Positions 1 through 8,045 of a stretch of DNA of 64,000 bases are shown piece by piece (position 1 is the stretch's first letter; every line of letters starts with the position of its first letter). The notes beneath the pieces are model-generated. The model was not told where the DNA came from, ran no database searches, and saw only the letters and a program-made list of their open reading frames with translations. Location: NCBI GenBank assembly GCA_963703945.1, contig CAVPGM010000015.1:40794-104793 (forward strand), read 5' to 3'. Origin of the DNA: JALORV01 sp963703945. GTDB lineage: Bacteria; Pseudomonadota; Gammaproteobacteria; Burkholderiales; Burkholderiaceae_F. The position numbers and the translations under genes were made by a program.

Positions 1-251
1 TGGAGCGCCTTGGTGACCGGATGGGCTGGCTGACCTCGCCCGAGAGCAGCGATTTCGCCACGCCACCATGCGAGCTTCGCCTCGGCCACCGCCGGCTCGC
101 TCACCTCGTCGACGACGTCGTCCACCTCGCGGCAATACGCGTAGACCGCCGTGATCGCCCGGCGCTTCTCGGTTGGCAGGAAAAGGAACGAGTAGTAGAA
201 GCTCGAGCCGCTGGCCGCCGCCTTCTGCTGGCAGTAGTCGTCGGGAGTCAT
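1..251 (-). CDS. hpnD: Presqualene diphosphate synthase HpnD, 5' part
   Basis: Only the first 83 codons are in the window; the gene runs off the left edge. HpnD condenses two farnesyl diphosphates to presqualene diphosphate, the first step to squalene and hopanoids. The visible N-terminus begins MTPDDYCQQKAAASGSSFYY and carries the first aspartate-rich motif (REVDDVVDEV) that binds Mg-diphosphate in trans-isoprenyl squalene/phytoene synthases. It lies 21 bases downstream of hpnC on the same strand, the usual hpnC-hpnD order, so the two are probably co-transcribed. Confidence 0.9.
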   Translation of the reverse strand, partial: MTPDDYCQQKAAASGSSFYYSFLFLPTEKRRAITAVYAYCREVDDVVDEVSEPAVAEAKLAWWRGEIAALGRGQPAHPVTKAL

Positions 252-272
252 GAGGGCTCTGCGCTGGCCGCG

Positions 273-1082
273 CTACGGCGTCGGCTTGCCGAGGCTGCGC
301 ACGCCCATCAGCAGCCAGTCGCGCGCGGCCAGCTGCGGCCGCCGATTGAACACGTCGCCGTCACACGCGTCGATGCGCTCCAGGATCCGCAGCCCGCCTT
401 GCACGACGAGCCGCAGCTCGAATCCGACGCGCCCAGGCAGGACACCCGTGAGGGGGGAGCCGGAGTGTAGCAACCGCCGCGCGCGCTCTACCTCGAACCG
501 CAGCAGGGCCGACCAGTGTGCATCCACGCGGCGCGCTGCAATCTGCTGCTCGTCGACTTCGAAGCGCACGAGGTCTTCTTGCGGCAGGTAGACGCGTCCC
601 TTGTCCCAGTCGAGAGCGATGTCCTGCCAGAAGTTCGTGAGCTGCAGACCGGTGCAGATGGCGTCGGACCACGCTTCGGCCTGTGCGCTGCCCCGGCGGT
701 ACAACTCGAGCAGCAGCCGGCCGACCGGATCGGCCGAGCGGCGGCAGTAGTCACGTACCGCATTGAAATCCGCATATCTGCTCGTGGTGACGTCCTGCTC
801 GAAGGCAGAAAGGAGCTCTCGGAAGTGCTGCACCGAAAGGCCGTGCTGGCGTATGGCCAGGGCAAGATCCGCCCACTCTCCGGACTGGCCGTGTTCGACT
901 GCGTCCAGCGCCGCGCGCAGCGATGCCAGACCCGCAAGGCGCTCAGGCGCAGCGCATTCGCCTTCGTCGGCGATGTCATCGGCCGTGCGTGCGAACCGGT
1001 AGATCGCGCGTATGGCCGGACGCAGGCCGGCGGGAACCAGGAGCGATGCGACCGGAAAGTTCTCGTAGTGGCCGACGCCCAT
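273..1082 (-). CDS. hpnC: Hydroxysqualene synthase HpnC
   Basis: The 269-residue product belongs to the squalene/phytoene synthase family and converts presqualene diphosphate to hydroxysqualene in the hopanoid pathway. The first aspartate motif is seen as ARTADDIADEGE near residue 40 and the second as FWQDIALDWDKGRVYLP near residue 155. The start at MGVGHYENFPVAS is preferred over an ATG 33 bases upstream because HpnC proteins begin with this HYENFPVAS signature. hpnD follows 21 bases downstream. The length is normal for the family and no defect is visible. Confidence 0.9.
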   Translation of the reverse strand: MGVGHYENFPVASLLVPAGLRPAIRAIYRFARTADDIADEGECAAPERLAGLASLRAALDAVEHGQSGEWADLALAIRQHGLSVQHFRELLSAFEQDVTTSRYADFNAVRDYCRRSADPVGRLLLELYRRGSAQAEAWSDAICTGLQLTNFWQDIALDWDKGRVYLPQEDLVRFEVDEQQIAARRVDAHWSALLRFEVERARRLLHSGSPLTGVLPGRVGFELRLVVQGGLRILERIDACDGDVFNRRPQLAARDWLLMGVRSLGKPTP

Positions 1083-1180
1083 GCGAGTCACGCTAGCACA
1101 GGGCTGCTGCGGCAAGGCGGTGCGCTGCTTCCGCTAGAATTCGTACGTCGTTCCGCGCCGTGTTGGCGTGCGTCCGCGGC

Positions 1181-1267
1181 GCGAAGGTGGCGAAATTGGT
1201 AGACGCACCAGGTTTAGGTCCTGACGCCTTCACCGGCGTGGGGGTTCGAGTCCCCCCCTTCGCACCA
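1181..1267 (+). tRNA. tRNA-Leu (anticodon UAG)
   Basis: An 87-base class II tRNA. Acceptor arm GCGAAGG pairs with CCTTCGC and is followed by discriminator A and an encoded CCA. The anticodon loop TTTAGGT gives UAG, reading CUN leucine codons; a long variable arm and the GGTTCGAGTCC T-arm are present. The outer pair of the anticodon stem (CCAGG/CCTGA) appears to be a C-A mismatch, which could be real or a sequence error. Confidence 0.95.
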
Positions 1268-1317
1268 CATCTGATCTGACCCGCCGCGTGCACGCGGCAA
1301 TCGAGAAAAGCCAGACC

Positions 1318-2626
1318 ATGCAACAGACGTTGGAGACCCCGGGCGCCCTCGAGCGTCGTATCGATCTCACGGTTCCCGCCGCTGCGATCGAGAAGGAAGT
1401 GCAGACGCGGCTCGCGAAGCTCGCGCGCAACGTCAAGATGCCCGGCTTCCGGCCGGGCAAGGTGCCGATGAAGATGGTTGCTGCCACCTACGGCCCGCAG
1501 GTGCAGGCGGAAGTGCTGAACGACAAGGTCGGCGAGGCCTTCAGTTCGGCAGTCAGTGCCGGCAAGCTGCGTGTTGCGGGTGCGCCGAAGGTCGAAGCGC
1601 GTCCCGCCGATGGCGGCACCGATCTGGCGTTCTCTGCGACCTTCGAGGTGTATCCGGAGATCCCGCTCGCCGATCTGTCCGGCGTCGAGGTGCGGCGCGC
1701 TGTGTGCACGGTCGGTGAAGCCGAGATCGACAGCACGCTCGAGATCATGCGTCGCCAGCGGGCGGAGTACGTCGATACGGCGCGAGGGGCGAACGCCGAC
1801 GACGTCGTGACCCTTGATTTCGCCGGAACCATCGACGGGGTGGCATTCGAGGGCGGCAGTGCGACCGACTTCAAGTTCACCCTCGGACAGGGCCGCATGC
1901 TGCCGGAGTTCGAGACGGCGCTGGCCGGTATGGCGCAGGGACAGCAGAAGACGTTCAACGTGACCTTCCCGGCGGACTACACGGCCAAGTCCCTGGCCGG
2001 CAGGACCGCCGAGTTCGCCGCGACGGTCAAGAAAGTCCAGGAGCCCGTGCTGCCACCGCTGGACGCGGACTTCGCGCGCTCGCTCGGCATCGCGGACGGC
2101 GACCTCGAGAAGATGCGGCAGGAGGTGAGGTCCAACCTCGAGCGCGAAATCGCCTCGCGCCTGAAGGCTCGCACGCAAGGACAGCGCGATGGATGCGCTC
2201 CTGACGTCGACCCGCTTCGACGTACCGAAGTCGCTGGTCCAGGAAGAGACCGAGCGGCTCGCCGACGCAGCCCGCCGCGACCTGACGGCGCGCGGTGTGC
2301 AGGTGGACAAGGCGCCACTGCCGATCGAACTCTTTTCCCAGCAGGCCGAGCGCCGCGTCCGGCTGGGACTGCTGGTGGGCGAGGTCGTGCGCGCCAATGG
2401 GCTGCAGCCCCGCCCCGACCAGATACGCAAGCTGGTCGAGGAAATGGCACAGAGCTACGAAAAGCCCGCGGAAGTCGTCAACTGGTATCTGTCGGACCGC
2501 AAGCGGCTCGCCGAACTGGAAGGCGCGGCACTGGAAGACAATGTGACACGCTGGGTGCTGGAACATGCGAAGGTGGCGGAAACGCCGGTCGCGTTCGATG
2601 ATCTGATGGGCCGCGATTCGCGGTAA
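1318..2626 (+). CDS. tig: Trigger factor, with an apparent +1 frameshift
   Basis: Ribosome-bound chaperone and peptidyl-prolyl isomerase acting on nascent chains. Residues 1-120 form the ribosome-binding domain with the signature PGFRPGKVP near residue 45. An FKBP-like domain follows (DFAGTIDGVAFEGG, LPEFETALAGM), then the helical C-terminal domain (DVPKSLVQEE). The frame breaks near base 2176: dropping one C in gcacgCaagg joins ..LKART to KDSAMDALL and yields about 435 residues, the normal length. Start MQQTLETPGALERRI chosen over an ATG 30 bases upstream by family pattern. Its TAA overlaps a second possible clpP ATG, and clpP-clpX-lon follow, the conserved order. An essential-type gene with one extra base is most easily a sequence error. 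Confidence 0.92.
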
Positions 2627-2646
2627 TGCAGCGAGGAGATGCAGGA

Positions 2647-3296
2647 ATGACAAGCAACGCGGGCTTCCTTGCCGCCGCCCAGGCCGGCGAGCCGCAGGGA
2701 CTCGGCATGGTGCCGATCGTCATCGAGCAGAGCGGACGAGGCGAGCGTGCCTATGACATCTACTCCCGCCTGCTGCGCGACCGGGTGGTCTTCATCGTCG
2801 GAGCGATCACCGAACAGACCGCCAACCTGGTGGTCGCGCAACTGCTCTTTCTCGAATCCGAGAATCCCGACAAGGACATCTCGCTCTATATCAACTCGCC
2901 GGGCGGATCGGTCAGTGCCGGGCTGGCCATTTTCGACACGATGCAGTTCGTCAAGCCGGACGTTTCGACCATCTGTGTAGGGCTCGCCGCCAGCATGGGC
3001 TGCGTTCCTGCTCGCGGCCGGCGCCAAGGGCAAGCGCTACTCGCTGCCGAACTCGCGCATCATGATCCACCAGCCGATCGGGCGGCGTGCAGGGGCAGGC
3101 GGCGGACATCGAGATCCATGCGAAGGAGATCCTGTACCTGCGCGAGCGGCTCAACACGCTGCTGGCGGAACGCACCGGCCAGCCAGTCGAAAAGATCGCC
3201 AAAGACACCGATCGCGATAACTTCATGTCCGGCGACGATGCAGTAAGCTACGGACTGATCGACAAGATCTTCGTCCGGCGCGGCGAGCAGCCGTAG
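2647..3296 (+). CDS. clpP: ATP-dependent Clp protease proteolytic subunit, two apparent +1 frameshifts
   Basis: Serine peptidase that forms the ClpXP degradation barrel with the clpX product encoded next. Frame 1 gives VPIVIEQSGRGERAYDIYSR and the oxyanion-region INSPGGSVSAG. The nucleophile motif GLAASMGAFLLAAGAKGKRY appears only after removing an extra T at base 3001. The catalytic-His region SRIMIHQPIGGVQGQA needs one G removed near 3080. The corrected product is about 215 residues, as usual. The start at 2647 has an AGGAG eight bases upstream; the alternative ATG at 2626 overlaps the tig stop but lacks an obvious ribosome site. ClpX begins 33 bases downstream. Confidence 0.92.
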
Positions 3297-3329
3297 CCGG
3301 AGCGCGACCGGGGGGATCGGACCAGCGAT

Positions 3330-4595
3330 ATGTCGGACAAGAAGGGTTCCAGCGAAAAGCTCCTGTACTGCTCGTTCTGCGGAAAGAGCCAGCACGAGGT
3401 CAAGAAGCTGATCGCCGGCCCGTCGGTGTTCATCTGCGATGAATGCATCGACCTGTGCAACGACATCATCCGCGACGAGACGACGGCCGATGCGGGTTCG
3501 ACCGGCGCCAAGTCCGACCTGCCGACTCCGCGCGAGATCGGCGCCATACTCGACCAGTACGTGATCGGCCAGGACAAGGCCAAACGCATCCTGTCGGTCG
3601 CCGTCTACAACCATTACAAGCGGCTCAAACATCTCGGTTCGAAGGACGATGTCGAGCTTGCCAAGAGCAACATCCTGCTGATCGGGCCGACCGGTTCCGG
3701 CAAGACGCTGCTGGCGCAGACGCTGGCGCGGCTGCTGAACGTGCCGTTCGTCATTGCCGACGCGACGACGCTGACCGAGGCCGGCTACGTCGGCGAGGAT
3801 GTCGAGAACATCATCCAGAAGCTGCTGCAGAACTGCAACTACGAAGTAGAGAAGGCGCAGAAGGGCATCGTCTACATCGACGAGATCGACAAGATCTCGC
3901 GCAAGAGCGACAACCCGTCGATCACCCGCGACGTCTCGGGCGAGGGCGTGCAGCAGGCGCTGCTGAAGCTGATCGAAGGCACGATCGCCAGCGTGCCGCC
4001 GCAGGGCGGGCGCAAGCACCCGAACCAGGACTTCGTGCAGATCGACACGACGAACATCCTGTTCGTCTGCGGCGGCGCGTTCGACGGGCTCGAGAAGATC
4101 ATCCGCAACCGCTCGGAAAAGAGCGGCATCGGCTTCGCGGCGTCGGTCACCAGCGCGAGCGAGCGTTCGGTCGGCCAGCTGCTGCGCGAGGTCGAGCCCG
4201 AGGACCTGATCAAGTTCGGCCTGATTCCGGAACTGGTCGGCCGCCTGCCGGTGGTCGCCACGCTGGACGAACTGAGTGAGGAAGCGCTGGTCGAGATCCT
4301 GGTCGCGCCGAAGAACGCACTGATCAAGCAGTTCCAGCGCCTTTTCCACATGGAAGGCGTGGAACTCGAGGTCCGCCCCGAAGCGCTGAAGTCGATCGCC
4401 CGCAAGGCGATCAAGCGCAAGACCGGGGCGCGGGGACTGCGCTCCATCGTTGAAGGCATCCTGCTCGATGTCATGTACGACCTGCCGAGCAGCAAGAACG
4501 TCGTCAAGGTGGTGGTCGACGAGAACACGATCGGCGGCGGCAAGCCGCTGCTGATGTACGCCGACCAGCCAAAAGTGGCTGGCGCGCCACGCTAG
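3330..4595 (+). CDS. clpX: ATP-dependent Clp protease ATPase subunit ClpX
   Basis: AAA+ unfoldase that recognises substrates and feeds them to ClpP. The 421-residue sequence is intact. Residues 13-40 form the zinc-binding domain (CSFCGKSQHEVKKL..CDECIDLC). Walker A is GPTGSGKTLLAQ near residue 115 and Walker B is IVYIDEIDKI near 180. The pore loop GYVGEDVEN follows the Walker A region, and the ClpP-binding loop IGF lies near residue 265. The sensor-2 region (KTGARGLRSI) is present. Co-directional with clpP and lon, with a 143-base gap before lon holding a likely separate promoter. Confidence 0.97.
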   Translation: MSDKKGSSEKLLYCSFCGKSQHEVKKLIAGPSVFICDECIDLCNDIIRDETTADAGSTGAKSDLPTPREIGAILDQYVIGQDKAKRILSVAVYNHYKRLKHLGSKDDVELAKSNILLIGPTGSGKTLLAQTLARLLNVPFVIADATTLTEAGYVGEDVENIIQKLLQNCNYEVEKAQKGIVYIDEIDKISRKSDNPSITRDVSGEGVQQALLKLIEGTIASVPPQGGRKHPNQDFVQIDTTNILFVCGGAFDGLEKIIRNRSEKSGIGFAASVTSASERSVGQLLREVEPEDLIKFGLIPELVGRLPVVATLDELSEEALVEILVAPKNALIKQFQRLFHMEGVELEVRPEALKSIARKAIKRKTGARGLRSIVEGILLDVMYDLPSSKNVVKVVVDENTIGGGKPLLMYADQPKVAGAPR

Positions 4596-4673
4596 AGGGG
4601 CCGCCGCTGGCCGGTCCGAAGCGCGACCTGCTGCGTCGCGTGCTAGATTGAACTGCGACGAAGATTCACCGGG

Positions 4674-4701
4674 CTTGCATTGAATTCGCCCGGACCCATA
4701 T
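4674..4701 (+). promoter_or_regulatory. Possible heat-shock (sigma-32) promoter of lon
   Basis: CTTGCAT and CCCATAT are separated by 14 bases in the clpX-lon gap, about 40 bases upstream of the lon start. They resemble the sigma-32 elements CTTGAAA and CCCCATNT with spacing in the accepted range. Lon is a classic heat-shock gene, which supports the reading. Not demonstrated experimentally. Confidence 0.45.
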
Positions 4702-4738
4702 GCCTCGCTGAATCTTCCATTTAAGGGGAAATAACCCT

Positions 4739-7150
4739 ATGTCGACCCAGATCCTGCCGCCCGAAAGCACGACGCTGCCGTTGCTGCCGCTGCGCGATGT
4801 GGTCGTGTTTCCGCACATGGTGATACCGCTGTTCGTCGGGCGCCCGAAGTCCATCAAGGCGCTCGAAGCGGCCATGGAGGCGGGCAAGAGCATCATGCTG
4901 GTTGCGCAGAAGAACGCCGCCAAGGATGAACCGACTGCCGAGGACATCTACGAGATCGGCTGCGTCGCCAACATCCTGCAGATGCTGAAGCTGCCCGACG
5001 GCACCGTGAAGGTGCTGGTCGAGGGCGCGCAGCGCGCTCGCATCGAGCGGATCGAGGAAGGCGCAAGCCACTTCACGGCCGATGTGGTGCCGATCGTTCC
5101 GGATGCCCAGCCCACAGCAGAAGCCGAGGCGCTGCGTCGGGCGATCGTCAGCCAGTTCGACCAGTACGTGAAGCTGAACAAGAAGATCCCGGCGGAGATC
5201 CTGACGTCGATCGCCGGCATCGACGAGGCCGGCCGGCTGGCCGACACCATTGCTGCGCACCTGCCGCTCAAGCTCGAGCAGAAGCAGCAGATCCTCGAGA
5301 TGTTCGGACTCAACGAGCGTCTCGAACACCTGCTGGCGCAGCTCGAGACCGAAATCGACATCCTGCAGGTCGAGAAGCGCATCCGCGGCCGCGTCAAGCG
5401 GCAGATGGAGAAGAGCCAGCGCGAGTACTACCTGAACGAGCAGGTCAAGGCGATCCAGAAGGAACTGGGCGAGGGCGAGGAAGGTGCCGACCTCGAGGAA
5501 CTCGAGAAGAAGATCCGTGCCGCCCGCATGCCGAAGGCGGCACGCGAGAAGGCTCACTCCGAACTGAAGAAGCTCAAGCTGATGTCACCGATGTCGGCCG
5601 AAGCCACCGTGGTCCGCAACTATCTCGACACGCTGGTCGGGCTGCCCTGGAAGAAGCGCAGCCGCATCAACAACGACCTGACCAATGCCGAGAAGGTGCT
5701 GAACGATGACCACTACGGGCTGGAGAAGGTCAAGGACCGCATCCTCGAGTACCTCGCCGTGCAGCAGCGGGTCGACAAGGTCAAGGCGCCGATCCTGTGC
5801 CTGGTCGGCCCTCCGGGCGTAGGCAAGACCTCGCTGGGACAGTCGGTCGCGCGCGCCACGAATCGCAAGTTCGTCCGCATGGCGCTCGGCGGCGTGCGTG
5901 ACGAGGCCGAGATCCGCGGCCACCGTCGCACCTACATCGGCTCGATGCCGGGCAAGATCCTGCAGAACCTCGGCAAGGTCGGCGTTCGCAATCCGCTGTT
6001 CCTGCTCGACGAGGTCGACAAGATGGGCATGGATTTCCGCGGCGACCCGGCGTCGGCGCTGCTGGAAGTGCTCGACCCCGAGCAGAACCACACGTTCCAG
6101 GACCACTACGTCGAGGTCGACTTCGACCTGTCGGACGTGATGTTCGTCGCCACCAGCAACACGATGAACATTCCGCCGGCGCTGCTTGACCGCATGGAAG
6201 TGATCCGACTGTCCGGCTACACGGAAGAGGAAAAGGTCCACATCGCGCTGCAGCACCTGCTGCCGAAGCAGATGAAGACCAACGGGCTGAAGTCCGGTGA
6301 GCTGGGGATCGCCGAAAGTGCGATTCGCGACATCATTCGTTACTACACGCGCGAAGCCGGCGTGCGCTCGCTCGAGCGCGAGATCAGCAAGATCTGCCGC
6401 AAGGTGGTCAAGCAGCTGCTCCTGAAGAAGCAGGACCGCAAGGTGCTCGTCACCGCCAAGAACCTCGACAAGTTCCTCGGCGTGCGCCGCTACAACTTCG
6501 GCATGGCCGAAAAGCAGAACCAGGTCGGCCAGGTGACCGGTCTGGCGTGGACCGAGGTCGGTGGCGACCTGCTGACGATCGAGGTTGCGACGATGCCGGG
6601 CAAGGGCAATGTCCAGCGCACCGGCTCGCTCGGCGATGTCATGAAGGAGTCGGTCGAGGCGGCCCGCTCGGTGGTGCGTTCGCGCGCGCGGCGGCTCGGC
6701 ATCCGCGACGAGATCTTCGAGAAGACCGACCTGCACGTCCACTTTCCGGAGGGCGCGACGCCGAAGGACGGCCCGTCGGCCGGTATCGCGATCACGACAT
6801 CGCTCGTCTCGGCGCTGACTGGCATCCCGGTGCGCGCCGACGTCGCCATGACCGGCGAGATCACGCTGCGCGGCGAGGTGCTGGCGATCGGCGGCCTGAA
6901 GGAAAAGCTGCTGGCGGCTCACCGCGGCGGCATCAAGACGGTGCTGATCCCGGAGGAAAACGTCAAGGATCTCGCGGAGATCCCGGATAACGTGAAGAAC
7001 CGCCTTGAGATCGTTCCTGTCAAGTGGATCGACAAGGTGCTCGAGGTCGCGCTCGAACGGCAGCCGGCCGCGCTGACGGACGAGGAAGTCGCAGCGGCCT
7101 TGCCCAAACCCGCCGACGGCACGGCGAGCACCGAAGTCGTCAAGCACTGA
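4739..7150 (+). CDS. lon: ATP-dependent protease La (Lon)
   Basis: Cytoplasmic AAA+ serine protease that degrades misfolded and regulatory proteins. The intact 803-residue protein has the N-terminal substrate-binding LON domain (LPLLPLRDVVVFPHMVIPL), a coiled-coil linker near residues 195-270, Walker A GPPGVGKTS near 360, Walker B PLFLLDEVDKM near 420, and the protease domain with catalytic Ser in PKDGPSAGIAI near 685 and Lys in GGLKEKLLAAHRG near 725. AAGGGG lies about 11 bases before the ATG. A 12-bp perfect hairpin follows the stop codon, then hupB, the usual lon neighbour in proteobacteria. Confidence 0.98.
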   Translation: MSTQILPPESTTLPLLPLRDVVVFPHMVIPLFVGRPKSIKALEAAMEAGKSIMLVAQKNAAKDEPTAEDIYEIGCVANILQMLKLPDGTVKVLVEGAQRARIERIEEGASHFTADVVPIVPDAQPTAEAEALRRAIVSQFDQYVKLNKKIPAEILTSIAGIDEAGRLADTIAAHLPLKLEQKQQILEMFGLNERLEHLLAQLETEIDILQVEKRIRGRVKRQMEKSQREYYLNEQVKAIQKELGEGEEGADLEELEKKIRAARMPKAAREKAHSELKKLKLMSPMSAEATVVRNYLDTLVGLPWKKRSRINNDLTNAEKVLNDDHYGLEKVKDRILEYLAVQQRVDKVKAPILCLVGPPGVGKTSLGQSVARATNRKFVRMALGGVRDEAEIRGHRRTYIGSMPGKILQNLGKVGVRNPLFLLDEVDKMGMDFRGDPASALLEVLDPEQNHTFQDHYVEVDFDLSDVMFVATSNTMNIPPALLDRMEVIRLSGYTEEEKVHIALQHLLPKQMKTNGLKSGELGIAESAIRDIIRYYTREAGVRSLEREISKICRKVVKQLLLKKQDRKVLVTAKNLDKFLGVRRYNFGMAEKQNQVGQVTGLAWTEVGGDLLTIEVATMPGKGNVQRTGSLGDVMKESVEAARSVVRSRARRLGIRDEIFEKTDLHVHFPEGATPKDGPSAGIAITTSLVSALTGIPVRADVAMTGEITLRGEVLAIGGLKEKLLAAHRGGIKTVLIPEENVKDLAEIPDNVKNRLEIVPVKWIDKVLEVALERQPAALTDEEVAAALPKPADGTASTEVVKH

Positions 7151-7155
7151 TCGAA

Positions 7156-7183
7156 GCGGAACGCGCCGTGCGGCGCGTTCCGC
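7156..7183 (+). terminator. Strong stem-loop after lon
   Basis: GCGGAACGCGCC pairs perfectly with GGCGCGTTCCGC across a GTGC loop, five bases after the lon stop. No T-run follows directly, so it may act as an mRNA 3'-end stabiliser or an imperfect terminator rather than a classic intrinsic terminator. Confidence 0.55.
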
Positions 7184-7226
7184 TCGTCACGTGTTTCGTC
7201 TTGAACAAAAAATCGTTCGCTTGCGC

Positions 7227-7255
7227 TTGACACTGCTATAGCCGCGCGGTTGAAT
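7227..7255 (+). promoter_or_regulatory. Possible sigma-70 promoter of hupB
   Basis: TTGACA (perfect -35) is followed after 17 bases by TTGAAT, a 4-of-6 match to the -10 consensus. It lies about 105 bases upstream of the HU start in an AT-richer stretch. The long leader between promoter and start shows no other obvious element. Confidence 0.45.
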
Positions 7256-7361
7256 AGCCTTCCATTTTTCTGCGGCGACTGCGGCCCACAACAACTAGAT
7301 CATCGCTGCGAGGGCTGCAAGACGCCGACACCTTGAGGAACAGCTTTCAGAGGGGGTATAA

Positions 7362-7634
7362 GTGAACAAGACAGAATTGATCGACCACATCGCCAAGCAG
7401 GCAGACATTTCAAAAGCGGCGGCTGGTCGAGCCCTCGAAGCAATTGTCGGTGGCATCCGCGGCAGCCTCCGCAAGGGCAACTCGGTGACCCTCGTCGGCT
7501 TCGGCACCTTCACGGTCGGCAAGCGCGCGGCGCGCACGGGCCGCAATCCTCGAACCGGCGACTCGATCAAGATCAAGGCAGCGAAGGTGCCGAAGTTCCG
7601 TCCTGGCAAGGCCCTCAAAGATTCGTTAAACTGA
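7362..7634 (+). CDS. hupB: DNA-binding protein HU-beta
   Basis: Small nucleoid protein that bends and compacts DNA as a dimer. The 90-residue product starts at GTG (MNKTELIDHIAKQADISKAA), with AGAGGGGG about five bases upstream as ribosome site. It contains the HU signature VGFGTFTVGKRAARTGRNPRTG, the DNA-gripping beta arm, near residues 45-67. The position directly after lon and before ppiD is the conserved proteobacterial arrangement. The GTG start is supported by family length; there is no upstream in-frame ATG. Confidence 0.96.
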   Translation: MNKTELIDHIAKQADISKAAAGRALEAIVGGIRGSLRKGNSVTLVGFGTFTVGKRAARTGRNPRTGDSIKIKAAKVPKFRPGKALKDSLN

Positions 7635-7741
7635 CGGGCTTCGCAGCCGAGCAATTGGCAATGCAGCCGGGCAGCGGTTCATTCGCCTGGTGCTAGTTGG
7701 GGCGAAGCGGGTTGCCGCTTCGTCGCGCTGCGCGGACCGCC

Positions 7742-7817
7742 GGGTGCTTAGCTCAGTTGGTAGAGCGGCGCCCTTACAAGGCGTAGGTCGGGAGTTCGAG
7801 CCTCTCAGCACCCACCA
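7742..7817 (+). tRNA. tRNA-Val (anticodon UAC)
   Basis: A 76-base cloverleaf. Acceptor GGGTGCT pairs with AGCACCC, followed by A and an encoded CCA. D-arm GCTCAGTTGGTAGAGC, anticodon loop CTTACAA and T-arm GGGAGTTCGAGCCTCTC are all visible. It lies between hupB and tRNA-Asp. Confidence 0.97.
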
Positions 7818-7891
7818 CGAGCTTGCCTGGCGCCTGCGAAGATAACTGCGCGAGATGCTGCTGTTTGAGCGAGCTAGATTCTGAGCGAGCT

Positions 7892-7968
7892 GGAGTGGTA
7901 GTTCAGTTGGTTAGAATACCGGCCTGTCACGCCGGGGGTCGCGGGTTCGAGTCCCGTCCACTCCGCCA
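7892..7968 (+). tRNA. tRNA-Asp (anticodon GUC)
   Basis: A 77-base cloverleaf. Acceptor GGAGTGG pairs with CCACTCC, followed by G and an encoded CCA. The anticodon stem-loop CCGGCCTGTCACGCCGG gives GUC. It is 74 bases after tRNA-Val and directly before an intrinsic terminator, so the two tRNAs are probably one transcript. Confidence 0.97.
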
Positions 7969-7975
7969 CACGACG

Positions 7976-8001
7976 AAGGCGAACGAAAGTTCGCCTTTTT
8001 T
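7976..8001 (+). terminator. Intrinsic terminator after tRNA-Asp
   Basis: AAGGCGAAC, a GAAA tetraloop and GTTCGCCTT form a 9-bp hairpin followed by an uninterrupted T-run. It closes the tRNA-Val/tRNA-Asp transcript eight bases after the tRNA. Confidence 0.9.
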
Positions 8002-8045
8002 GTTTCCTGTCCTGCCTTTCGAACCTCCAAGGCACGAGTCCACCC

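Noticed and set aside
3060..4349. A 429-codon minus-strand frame opposite clpP/clpX
   Set aside because: A shadow of clpX, rich in D, R, Q and L without family features.
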